In this document: positions 23,803-39,200 of the stretch, piece after piece
How the letters are laid out: each line of letters opens with the position of its first letter
Numbering within the stretch: the stretch's first letter is position 1
DNA from: Tetmemena sp. SeJ-2015
Taxonomy: Eukaryota; Ciliophora; Spirotrichea; Sporadotrichida; Oxytrichidae
Assembly: GCA_027382625.1 (NCBI GenBank)
Contig: JAJKFJ010021517.1
Coordinates: forward strand, 175,121-239,120
DNA: 64,000 nt
Direction of reading: 5' to 3'
Program-made: the position numbers and the translations under genes
The notes under the pieces: model-generated
Told to the model about the DNA's origin: nothing
Database searches by the model: none
What the model saw: only the letters and a program-made list of their open reading frames with translations

Positions 23803-25005
23803 TCACAAATCTTCGATTTCGTTGCCACCGTCGCCCTCTTCTTCCTTCCAGAGTGACAGATTCTCCTTGAGGAGTTCACCACACACTTAAATAAATAAGC
23901 ATCATACGTAAATGATGATAAAATCATTATTTATCTCCCAAGTCTGCCTTTATAGAATAGAAAGCAGTAAAAGACTATAAATTGCCAATCCTTTTCCAAG
24001 GTAATCTAAAAAAAGAGGTTGAGAAAGGGAATAGTTTTAAGGAAGGGGAATATTAATTTGAGAAGTTCGATGATGGACTTGGCGTCTCTGAAGGTCTCTT
24101 CGTCACACTCGTCAATCTTGTCGAGAGCGGACTGGAGAGCGGTCTCACCGAGTTCGCAGGCCTTCTTGTGGTCAGACATAACTTCGTAGTAGAACACTCA
24201 CCATTCTCAAAACTTATCTTTATAATTAAATTTCATAATTGTGACTGAGAAGTTGAGAGCGAGACCGAGTCTGATGGGGTTGCAAGCGCCCAAGTCCTTG
24301 TTGGAGATCTCGGATGCCTGGTTGTAAACAAATTTTATCTTGCCCACCCTTTCGATTCGATTCGATTCTTCTATTCATCTGATGAGGGTAGCTCAATAAA
24401 GAGAATTTGATTATTGATGAGGAAGATATGAGGTGAATTAGAGATCAGATTTAGTACTCGAGTGCGCCGTTCTTGACCTCTTGAAGCTTGTCGCCATGGG
24501 CGGACTCGGCAACGTATCTATAGTAGTCACCGGCCATCTTGAGGAAGAATGCCTTGGACTCTGAGTTGGATGCGAGCTTAAGGCACTTGTCCTTGACGAG
24601 GGTCACAATGCCGAGGCACTGGTTGAAGAGCTCCTCCTCGATCTTCTTCTTGTAGCGACCGAGAGCGTCAGAGAACTTCTGGTACTTGGGGTTCTGCTCG
24701 ATAGCGCCGATGGTGCGGATAGCGGTTCTGTTTGCGCCGATCAAGTTCTTAAATCACTATATATTCACTCTTAAATCATTTTCTCTCCTTTTTTATTCTC
24801 CTATTCACTATTTTAAAGCCCCTCCCTTTAAATTTCATATTGTATATGGAGTATTTTTTTATGAGAATCCAACGCTCAAGAGATTTCTCTCCTCGGTGGT
24901 GAAATCGGAGTCCTTTTGGGCCACGACGTCCTTGAGGAAGTTGTACATGTCATCGAATCTCTCAGCCTGCTCGGCAACTCTCACCATGAAAATCTTCTCT
25001 TCCAT
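23803..25005 (-). CDS. 14-3-3 protein with four IESs
   Basis: Phosphoserine/threonine-binding adaptor. The start MEEKIFMVRVAEQAERFDDM and the family signatures are plain: DFTTEERNLLSVGFKNLIG, ANRTAIRTIGAIEQ, DYYRYVAESAHGD, NPIRLGLALNFSVFYYEV, ACELGETALQSALDKIDE, IIELLKENLSLWKEEE. It ends GNEIEDL, TGA. The gene is in five pieces in the right order. Every interruption falls inside a conserved motif and is bounded by a short direct repeat: GATT, TAC, AGT, CTCAA. Removal of 114, 130, 48 and 191 bp restores the family sequence exactly. At the first, third and fourth interruptions GT-AG splicing would remove conserved residues or break the frame, so these are IESs. GC content is visibly higher than in neighbours, as expected of a highly expressed gene. 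Confidence 0.97.
23867..24062 (-). other. IES 4 of 14-3-3, pointer CTCAA
   Basis: TTGAG (plus strand) at 23867-23871 and 24058-24062. Removing 191 bp gives IIELLKENLSLW. Confidence 0.93.
24196..24246 (-). other. IES 3 of 14-3-3, pointer AGT
   Basis: ACT (plus strand) at 24196-24198 and 24244-24246. Removing 48 bp gives LALNFSVFYYEV. Confidence 0.9.
24324..24456 (-). other. IES 2 of 14-3-3, pointer TAC
   Basis: GTA (plus strand) at 24324-24326 and 24454-24456. Removing 130 bp gives KNGALEYNQASEI. Confidence 0.88.
24752..24869 (-). other. IES 1 of 14-3-3, pointer GATT
   Basis: AATC (plus strand) at 24752-24755 and 24866-24869. Removing 114 bp gives NLLSVGFKNLIGANR. The ends are not GT-AG. 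Confidence 0.95.
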
Positions 25006-25173
25006 CTTAGATTCTATTAGTGTCTAAATTCAAATTATAAATTCAATAAGAACTTTCTATTAATCATCATCTCATCGAGTTCAAATTCAAATTCTTCCAA
25101 AATTAAGAAGATCCATCTCACACTTCACAATCGCAGACTTATATAATATCATAATAAAGAGAGAAGAAGGGAA

Positions 25174-26802
25174 TCAAAATTTGATCAGGCTCTTCAGTTA
25201 CTCCAAGTTTTATTTAATCTGCTGTTCTCCCTCTGTTCTCTACAAAGCCTTTTCAGAAAGCTCGTTCCTCAAGCCTTCTAGGAATTACTGTCTCTCTTTT
25301 TCTCTTGCTTTGAGTTATTCTATAATCCTAACTTCTTACTGCACTTCTGATGAATCTCTGTTGCTATCTTGCGTGAGTTTGCTCTGCTTTTATTCTACCT
25401 TTTCCTCTAGCTCCTTCTGCATTTTTATGTAACTTTCAAGCTACTCGGAATATAAAAATTAAATACTTAAACTGTAAATTTGAAACTCTTAAGCTTTATT
25501 TTGCGCTTTCTTGACAACTTTAATTCTCTCCATAATCTGCAATTTCAAACCCTCAAGGTCTTTCATATTTTACCTCTCCTTTTGCTTCTAGCTCTGGATT
25601 TCTGCTTCTATTTATTTCTGTTGCTGATACTCTGACACTACCTAGTCTTTGGTTTGCTGAAGCATTTATCTCAGGCCTTCTTTCTAAGAAAGAGCTAAGG
25701 ACTTCTGCTTTAGAAGCACTTGCTTCTTGTTCTCAAAATCTTAAATTGCCAAAGCAAGACTTGTACTCGTGAATCCATACACTGGCTAAAGAGAATTCTG
25801 GTTGCTTCTCTACTCAAAAAGATTAGACTTTTCGATTAAATAATCTACAATTCTGTATTCTAAGCCAAAATTAAAATTCGCTTGTAGCCAGATGCTTAGC
25901 GATTCTCCCTTTAACCGATTTGAGAGCAGTGATATAAATAGAATTTTCTTAAGAGCCTAGTTAATTCTAGCTCTGGCCTGCTGAAAGATTGGGAGACTCC
26001 TCAGGGATACGATAGTAGTCTCTGCTAGAGAGTTGGTTTCCAATTTTATAGTGCCTGAAAGTAGACTCCCTAGTCACACAAAATTAGTGACTAAGATATT
26101 TATGGTTATATTTTGTAGTAGTTTGGTTTCCACTAATTTCATTGGCCTAAGATTAGCTGTGCTGGGATACCTGCTTTAGCTTGTTAAAGCCGCTCATCGA
26201 TTTGGATTTATTACAATAAATTCTTTAAACTCTCTGAACACATAAGTTTAAATTTAAGGTGACTTCTCCTTTAAGGCTGTGGGCCATTAGTTTTGGAAAT
26301 ACTATCATTAGAGAGATTGAGAGATCTTTCTTCGATTTAAGGAGTCTTAGCTTGAGGAATGGGCGAGCCTGCTCGTGGTTCTTCCTCCTTTGTGGCACTG
26401 AGTTGGTTCTTTATGTCATTTGAAGTTATCAGGAAGGCCTTTCTTTGCTGAGTGACTTGAAGTCCCTTTTAACTAGCACCTTTGGACTGAGAGCCTTTTA
26501 AACTATCAAGGTAGCTGCTCTATAGTCCTTCAAACCTTAGTTTCTTTGGGAGTCACTTTTCTAAGAGCCAGGCTTAGCTAGGTTGTGACTATTTTAATGA
26601 CTGGAATTTTATTCTTGCTATTCCGATTCATGCGCAAAATCACTGTATTCTGTTCTGGGATAAAAGTCAACTCTCGCTTACCCCATTTCGTGATCCTATA
26701 TTAAATTAGCAAATCATTAGCAAATAATTTACTTACAGGATTCACTAACTCACTTTGCGCTCTTGGCTAGGCATCTCTAATTCGTGTAGCCATTTCGTTC
26801 AT
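25174..26802 (-). CDS. Long coiled-coil protein with disordered N-terminus
   Basis: Start MNEMATRIRDAQPRAQSEL, interrupted by a GT-AG intron at 26696-26746. The N-terminal part is disordered (VDFYPRTEYSDFAHESEQ; TKEEEPRAGSPIPQAKTPQ). The C-terminal ~300 residues form an almost unbroken helix rich in Q/E/K: LLKQKSLALSQKEGLRQML, VSEYQQQKQIEAEIQSQKQK, MKDLEGLKLQIMERIKVVKK, YIKMQKELEEKVEQKQSKL, QFLEGLRNELSEKAL. It ends QLKSLIKF, TGA. Frame changes at about 26430 and 26210-26260, plus AT-rich insertions at about 25455-25490, suggest IESs whose pointers I did not resolve. The family is not recognised; coiled coils of this kind are typical of cytoskeletal or centriolar proteins, but that is only inference. 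Confidence 0.7.
26696..26746 (-). other. Spliceosomal intron (51 bp)
   Basis: Minus-strand GTAAGTAAAT...AATATAG. Joins ELVNP to DHEMGQARVDF in frame. Confidence 0.85.
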
Positions 26803-27326
26803 GCTTGACTTTTGCAGAAAATTTATATCGTAGATGTTGGAAGAAAGAGATAAGTTTTATTAAGTTTAATTAATATCTTCATTCCATTGGCATAAATATA
26901 ATTTTATTTCATTCTAAGAATTAAGGAAGTAGTATCATTTAGTAGATTTATCCTAAATAGGGTGAAAATAAATCTTGGATGACGAGTTTGACCTCACTCA
27001 CTTACATAAACTATTGAAATGCAATTTAGCGAAGAGCGAGTATAACTTGTCTAAGAAATGAATTTGCTCTTTTAAAACAAAGAATTATGTGTCAATCTTT
27101 ATAGAAATTCTAAATTTTTCTTCATTTCTTTACCTCTTTAAAGGTAACTACTATTCATGCATGTTATGTATTCAATGCTTCAAGCTTTCTAGGGTAAAGC
27201 TGGTATGATATCGATTTATCGGATATGGGATTTATTAAAAAGTTTGAAGATCATGTGAGAAACTAGGGTGGTAATAGCAGGGAATATTAAATTAAATATA
27301 ATTAATAATTCAGCCTATCTCTTTCA
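26803..27326. other. Intergenic region
   Basis: AT-rich, with no protein-like frame seen. It separates two divergently oriented genes and borders a degraded element copy. Confidence 0.5.
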
Positions 27327-27672
27327 ATATAGTAGAGATTTAAATTAACTTCTCTGATTGTTTAAATAAATTATAGTTTCAACTTTGTTTCCATCCAAAT
27401 GGCTGATTAATATTATATTCTACTTATTGCTCGATTGAGTTTCTACATTCATCTACCAAACCTCAACAGAAATATATGATGAGCACAAGATCGTCATATT
27501 GAAATACCAAGCTTCTATATTTGAATGAACACAAAAGTTACAATAATAAAAATTCTTAAAATTACATGCTATATAAAATGTTGCAAATATCATTCAAATT
27601 AGAGATGTTTTAATGCTGCTTCTATCATTCATTTTAATTTAATAATAATTATTTTTCATTATAATAAGAGAT
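27327..27672 (+). mobile_element. MITE-like element, copy D (diverged, shortened)
   Basis: Keeps the order of family words: ATATAGTAGAGATTTAAATT at the start, CTCTGATTGTTTAAATAA, GCTCGATTGAGTTTCTAC, CACAAAAGTTACAATAATAA, CATTCAAATTAGAGATGTTT. The end is degraded (ATTTTTCATTATAATA). Compared with copies A-C it has lost about 80 bp in the middle. It ends just before the kinase start. Confidence 0.6.
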
Positions 27673-27680
27673 ATAATAAA

Positions 27681-31706
<4,026 letters not shown>

Positions 31707-32431
31707 GAAAATATGGTCGCACTTCAATAACTCTTCTCTTGAAATCTTAGTAATGATTCTAACTTAATAAAATTATCCTTATGAAATAAAGGAATCTAGA
31801 GATTATTGTTTTATATTATTTCTTAATTGAGAATAAAATTTTATAATTTAGGTTAAATGAAATTATTAGCTATTTTAATTAGTAAAGCATGGTGTGCTCA
31901 TGTCAATTTAAATCCTATATTTAAATGGAGGCTTAACCAATGAACTTAATTAATATTCTTTAGAATAGAATTTTTAGAATGTAAAAATAATAATTTTCTT
32001 AAACCAACACTTATTAAAGTACTAATTCTAGAAGCAGACTGATCCTAATAGTACTCTTTAAATTATGTTAATGCTGACAAGAAAGTTATTTATGCTTTTC
32101 TTGGAATATTGGATGAGGCTTTGTGAAATAAATTATATAGATTATAATTTGATTAAGACTATAAGTATAGGTTCCTCGTAATATTATAATTAGGATAGAA
32201 GGAAATTTTCTCTATTTTTTAGTTTTAATTATTTCTATTTCTACTACAAAAATATTTCTCTAAGTAACTAAGGATTAAAAACTTATTTAAGAGAATAATC
32301 TCAAATTCTTTCATTAACCTAATATTTTAATAAGACTTAAAATTACAGTTTATTGCAAAAATATTGTGCTTATTTAAACTAAAATATTAATCTATATTTA
32401 ATCTTGTTTTAGCAATAAATAGCCGAAAATA
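31707..32431. other. Intergenic region, nothing recognised
   Basis: AT-rich spacer between two plus-strand genes. No protein-like frame or repeat seen. Confidence 0.55.
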
Positions 32432-35400
32432 ATGAAAAGAGAAGGTAAGCAGGCGAAAGGGTTTTAATGATTACCAGCAGTAGCAACAACAATAATAATC
32501 CTAGCATCACCCTAACTTAGCAAATACTTCCATGTCTTCTAATCGGCCGCAAGCCTCAGGCAGTGGTGCAAATTCTAAGACAAGAATAGGTGGAGGTCTC
32601 AACTAGTTAAATTAGGGAACAGCTTCGAACCATGGGAAGTAAAATTCCACCTCTTCGACAAATGCCAATTAACTCCAGTAAACTACCCAAATGTAATCAT
32701 CAAGTGCATCAAAGGGCAGTAAGCTCTCTGCATCTAAGAAAAAAGCAACTCAACCCATGCAAATGCCTAGTGGCAGTTAACTTACACTTGCGTAAGCAAA
32801 TAGTAACATCAATTTGGAGCGCAGCCAATAGCTATAATCAAGTTAGCAGCTACTTGCGAGTAAGCCTCCCATGCCTGATTCTCAAACTACTTATCAAAGA
32901 CTCCAAACAGATAATACAGACTAATTAGAAATTATTGATAGAGATTACGGTAAGTTCAATTAAACTTCATTTAATAACTAAGCATTCAATCATTTCATAC
33001 TGAAACATAAATTTATTGTCCTATTATATTAGACTTCTAAAATAAATTGTAGATGAAAACGGGCAACAACATATGAGTGGTAGAGGAAGATAGGAATATT
33101 AGATGGTCCCTCCAAGTATAAACATAAATTAAGCACCTACTTCTGATGCCTTGAATTCTGCACGGCACTTAGATTTATATGGCTCCTCTAATTAGCCTTT
33201 GACTTAAGGCAGCGGGTCTTAGTTAAAGCAGCCCTCTCAATCGAGTTAGCTTAATTTGAGTGGGAGTATTAGTCCTCGAGGTTTAGCAAATGCGAGTACG
33301 AATGCCCACTCTAAGACTAATACTGCTGTCTCAATGTCACAGGCTTCTAAAATATCGAAGAAAAGGAAGAGCACAGTCAAAAAGTCTACTGACTAAACAC
33401 CTTAAGGGATCAAAGGGGATAGCCCATCATTTTAGAACTTAAACTCAGACAATCAAAAACAGCAAGATGAAAAGCTAGCTATGCTCCAGTAAAGTATTAT
33501 GGCTCAAATGCAACAAATGCAAGATCTATTCTTAAAAAAGTTAAAGAAAATTAAGAAAAAGCAAACAGACTTAGTGCCACAAAATAACACTTCCCCTAGC
33601 CAAATGCAATAAATGAATAAATATCCAAACTAATCTCCACATTAATTTGATAGCACCATGGTAAGACAAGATTCTCGAATAGGTGATTATTAATGTTTTC
33701 TTCTGGTATATTTATGATCATATAAGTAATAATGGGAACAGCTTTATAAATGGATTTTCAGGAATGCCTCCATGAGGTCTTCAAAACGGCTTGGCAAAGT
33801 AAAGATCAATAAACCCAACTTCCACTTATAATCCTTTGAATGGTAGTTAGAGCATAAATCCTTTCTAAAATACTAGTAATCCTGAACATGTTTTACTATA
33901 ATGTTCATTAATCTTTAGATTCTGATTATATCTATGTCAGAATTCTATAAGCATAAGTTTAAATGCTTTAAGATTAAATTAAAGAGCTTAATTCTGGATC
34001 AGGAGGTGCCCATGGACCAACATCTAGCATAAATTTGAGATAAAGTCAAAATATCTCATTTCACCCTGTGAACACTAATCCCCAAGCTTTTCAAAATAAA
34101 AATAGGCTGATTCTAAAACAAACTATGCACGGAAGTCAAAGTCCTTTCAAACTTGGGAGTGCTCAAATGATGAGGAACCCTTCTAGTCAACAGTAAAGCA
34201 ATAGAATGAATCTACCATAGCTACGAAACCATTCTTAATAAACTCCTTCTTAACGCTAGCATTTTGCAATGGAGAATTATAGCTAGCAAGTATCCAGTTA
34301 GAATCAATTAGCCGAGGAAAAAATTATTCAAGGTTACGTTCATCAACAACAATAAATGGGGATGACTAACTCTACTCTAGGTCCCTAACCAATGAGCTAG
34401 CAATACTATAGATTTCAAAGGGATAATTATTCCTCTCCTTAATACGCAAATAGGTAAGATTAATCTAAAAGCGTTTTAATTTACCAATGTAGAATGAGAA
34501 TGGACGCCTTAAGCGATGATAAGCATACATCTGGCTCACCATCCTAAGTAGACTTATTTGCTGAAAGGATGTCTAAAATAAACTTTAGAGAGTATCAAAA
34601 CAACACCAGGTAACTATTTAGATAAGCTTCAATTATTTTAATAATTTTATTTGTTTGGGTTACTTAAATCATTTTGTGGCATGAATTATTCTAACTGAGC
34701 TTTTATTTAGGTTGAACATCAACAACATATCCTATGCTAACTAAAAGGTGAAGCGAGATCGAGCTTTGAAGTATTGGAAATCTCGAGTTATCTCTAACTT
34801 TCTCCCGCCGATCGATTTCCGTAAAAGAGAGGAAATAAACGAAAGAATCTTAAAGCTTAAAAATTAAATAGGGCCCAACTCAATTAAGAGTCAATATGGA
34901 GTGCCTAAAAATTTTCAGACTCTCGATGCTTAAAACTACTCTCAATAGTAACTTCTCCCATTAAATGGACTTTCTGGTGCTATGATTTCCTAGACTGTGG
35001 CAGTATCGCCTGCTAGATTGCAATAACCCAAGCAATAGATTCCCCTTGCAAACCTTCAATCTATGTATTTATTTTTAGAAGGGAGACTTGCAGGGCTCTT
35101 CAGCTTCTCATTATACCCAGATGCTTAGTCATTAACAGCATCTACAAAACTAGATCCCTTAGTCATAGTCAGCATCTGGAACGTTGACAAATTAGCAGTT
35201 TTCATCCTCTCAAGTAATCTCAAACCCCTCTAATCATATAGCAAGCGTACAAAATCTTAAATAATCCTATCGAAGCAATCAGCTAATGAATTCAAATGCT
35301 TCTGGTATCCCTGCCACTCATGGAAAGCTTACGCTTCAGGCGCAACCTCCCAAGTTCAAATTGCTAAGCTTGAATAACTTAGATCAGCTTTTAGATGATC

Positions 35401-35504
35401 AAGATGGATATGGCGGAATGCCTCAAGCCACAGCTTAAAGCAACTTGAAGAGTTCTACTCATGGTAATAAGGCTGCTCTTAATAAGCAAAAAACATAAGA
35501 ATGA
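32432..35504 (+). CDS. Gln/Ser-rich protein, unknown function
   Basis: Start at ATG 32432 (MKREGK); a frame change just after it leads into DYQQQQQQQQSQHHPNLAN. Mostly low-complexity Gln/Asn/Ser with a Lys-rich helix (LFLKKLKKIKKKQTDL). A more ordered block follows: LFAERMSKINFREYQNNT, RALKYWKSRVISNFLPPID, FRKREEINERILKLKNQIG, SQYGVPKNFQTLD. The block is interrupted by a clear 101 bp GT-AG intron (34610-34710). AT-rich interruptions at about 32955-33055, 33690-33735, 33890-33975 and 35065-35080 look like IESs; pointers not resolved. An in-frame TGA sits at about 33770 in SGMPP|GLQNG. Ends NKQKTQE, TGA. Confidence 0.68.
34610..34710 (+). other. Spliceosomal intron (101 bp)
   Basis: GTAACTATTT...TTTTATTTAG. 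Joins REYQNNT to RLNINNISYA in frame. Confidence 0.85.
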
Positions 35505-36218
35505 AAGCAAAAAGACTATCAAATTACATCCTTTGTAGAGGATAAAACATAGACAATAATTTGAATGAATGAAAGTATGCTCAAGGTCTATTCTCCTAAA
35601 TTGAGGTAGGTTTTATGAAAATAGATAACAAACCAATCTGGAGTTAAAATAAAAGACAGTTAATAAGTTAATAAGAGATTTTCCTCAAGTATATTTTGAA
35701 AGAGGAAGGAGTTATTTTTTCAATCCTCTTCATGTTTTTCTCCATAATTGCTTTCGTAATACAGTCAAATATACAAAAATAAATTTTAAATTGATTAACT
35801 TCTTGAATTCTTGTTAAGTGAAATGAAATGAAGAATAAAGATCTTCTTTAACTTAACTTCTAGAAGATTCTTTCTCACATGCTGTTTCTTTAAAAAAATA
35901 TGTGAATCATAAAGTGTTGATTAAATTTTTACCTTCCTTTATATCAGAGGTGTTACTAATTCAATATTGGTGTGGATTAATTGGAAAAATATTTTTTATT
36001 TTCCGAAATTGGAAATTATTTCTGAGAGTATCTTTAATCTAAAAATTTAATCTACTTTTCTAAAGATGTCAAAATTTAGTTTATATGTTTTCATTATTTT
36101 ATTGAGCTTTTTTGAAATTAAAATATCATTAGAAATAAATTTATATCAGTTTGGTAATTATTTGGTTGACATTATATATTTTATTTTTGTAAATTTTTTA
36201 AAGCGCTTGATAATTAAA
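35505..36218. other. Intergenic region, nothing recognised
   Basis: AT-rich, with several TGAs in every frame. It separates two plus-strand genes. No repeat family member recognised. Confidence 0.55.
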
Positions 36219-39200
36219 ATGAATAACTAGCTCTTTAGCAACACACCTGGTATGATGCAAACAACGTAGTTTGCATAGCAGTAAATCTCTTATTAGCAGC
36301 ATACCTCTGGAGAAATGACTTATCAAAATCAAAGCTATATATCCGCTAATTCGTCATAATTGCCAGCCTAGTCATAGAATTAGCTATATATCTATCATCT
36401 TATTTAAAATAAAAACTTAATTTTAGCTAGGTATGAATAAAGTCCATTCAAATGTAGAGCAATCAGCTGGGATGAGCATGTACATCACTCCCACTAATCA
36501 TTTTGATTCTCTAAGTTTCTAATAAAACTACCCCCTCTCTCAATAGCATAACCCAAATCAATAATCCAGCTTATAAAAGGAATAGCACCAGCCATTCTAG
36601 AGCAGCCCAATATCAAATTTCCCTTATCCACCCTCCAATCAGCAACTTGGAGAACTATCACAGATTTCAGAATCTGATATCTCTCAGAAAATGCACAGCT
36701 TGAACTCAGATGGCGACTTGGGTCTTGGAATAAGAACTCCCTTAGATTCTACTCATGCAAGTCATGGAGCTTTTTATCTGCCAGACTGTCTCAAGAATGA
36801 ATTAGACTCCCCACCTTTGCTTTAGAAGCTGGAGCAATTAAACTTGCATGGCCAGTCCTTGAATTTTGTAAAAAGTAGTTCAAATACTACACTTTCTCCT
36901 CAACCTATCTTAACTCAGAATGAAAACCAAAATTTTAAATTAGGTGCCTAAGTATCTAAGATTGCTAATAACTCATAAGAGCAGTAGTAACAAAGAACAA
37001 ATATGTTTAATTTCTAACAAGCGACTCTTAATTAGAACAAATAGTTTCCCCAAGGCAATCAAGGATAATTCTATCAGAATACCAGTCCATAGTAAACGGA
37101 TAAGTCCCCTATGGGCTTTGTTCCCTCAAGCGCATATTAGAGTTTTCCTCAAAACTAGAATAAATACTCTATCTATTATATTTATACATATAAAATAAAA
37201 TCTACAAATAGCTTAAATTATATCGATGTTAAATATAATTTGTAAAGTTGTTCTTAATTGCTTTTTGGAATTTATTATATCTTTGAATGGTCCTTAGTAA
37301 AATACTTTGCAAGTAAATTCATAATACTAACCTCAATTAACTCTACCTTTGAATTAAATGAATTAACAGAGATCAGATAATTAATTAGGTCATGCTGGAG
37401 CTAGAAATCATTAGAATAATAATTATAACCTAATAATAATAATACTCTTAGTAGCAGTTTGAAACTCAACATTTGTATTATTTTTGAGTTTCTTACAAGG
37501 CTTGCACAGCCCGATGAGCAACCAATCTGATGACAAATAGGTCATTATTTCAAATTGTGTTATCTGCTTTAAACCAATCTCAACTAAGCAGCTCTATATT
37601 AAAAATGGCGAGCTCTCTATGTCTCATGCCTTTTGCTCGTAGGCAAGATAAAGTCCCTCAGCTAGATCAGCTGTTAACTAAAAGTTTTATTTTGATATAA
37701 ACATTCTCTTTTTAAAAGAATTCTACTGGCTACCTTAACGCCAGCGACATAGATCTCGTACCTGAGATGCTTCAATTCGATTTCTAGATTATTCACCCTC
37801 AAGCTCAAATCTCAATCTACTCCCAGTCGAACATATTAACTGAGTGCCACGTAAATCACTAGAGTAGATCCATTGTTTTCTCCAAAATGCTCTGCAACTC
37901 TACTAGTATTCCACTTAACATGGGCATTGTGAGCTTTAAATGGCGCTTCTTTGAAAATATTGACCTTAACAGTTTTAATCAAATGGAGTAAATGCAAATG
38001 ATGCCAATTGTTAACAAGATTCATCAACTCCAGATGGGTAACCTAATTCAAGAGCCAGTTAACTTTGCTCAGCTCTACTCACTCAGCAATCAAGAGGTCA
38101 ACATAGGTATTAAGAAAAAGTACTTCGATCAGTATGGGAACATCTTAGCTTAGCAGCCTAGCAATTCTCAGTTAAATCTTTCATTCAACTATCAGTTTTA
38201 CTAGGATCCCATCACTACTATGCAACCTATGCAGCACATGCAGTAGATGCATCAGGTCCCAGTCCAATCTTATTTCACTATCCATTTGTTGAGCAACTTA
38301 AGACTCAACTTTCAAATTTCAATGGACGAGTTTGAAGCGATCAAGAGGAATACAGCTATTCTGCTTTAGTAAAATCCAAGTCTTTCGAGATATCTGAATA
38401 AGGTGTCTACTAGCAGTGGAAAATCCTCAAAGCTTAGCTCTAAGTTTTATTATATCCCTATTGTAAATTAATCTTTATATTTCGAAGCAGATTTAAAGTT
38501 GAGTGCAAATAGTTTGAGCTTCTAACTTAATAACCCAGGTGGCCTCAATCACATGAATAGCTATGGAAACCAGCTTTAACACCAGAATTCAAGTGCAATT
38601 TTCTAAAATACATCCATCCATCATTCGTAAGGATCCTCAAGAGGAAGTTAATCATCTAATAGCAACTACGATCGTCATCTAATGGAAGAGGAAAGGAAAT
38701 TTGATGAGGGATTTCTAGGGGAAAATGATGAGCTTAATAGAGGAGAAGTCGACAGCATTAAGAAAGCAAGTAACATTTGCTATAATCCCAGAAAAAGCTA
38801 AAAGCCAATCATAGGTATAGAAATCATGGAATTAAAGGACCCATTATAAGAGTAGGAGAAACTAAGAAGAGGAATGACTCTCTAAGATTCTGAAAATAAG
38901 AAGGGTTAGGAAGTATTCAAGGACTATTTTATGAAGTATACGGGATAGCAATTCGATGGAATGAACTCATTTGACAACTCTTAGCTTCCTAATTTCGACA
39001 AGCTATCTAGCCATTCATCGTTTTCCTAAACCTCCCCAAAAGAGGATACAAGAGGTGCTATGCTGAAGCCAAAAGCTTAGAAAGGAAGTAAGCAGTAGAG
39101 AAAAATAACATCATCAAGTTCAGGTTCTAAGAAATCGAGAAACTCAAACTGTTCATAAACTGAGTCTTAAGGTTCAAACTAAGCAGCTTCAAGGGTTGGC

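Noticed and set aside
24452..24870. 14-3-3 interruptions as spliceosomal introns
   Set aside because: At the first interruption the ends are not GT-AG, and GT-AG choices that exist elsewhere in the gene shift the frame or delete conserved residues, whereas direct-repeat removal restores them.
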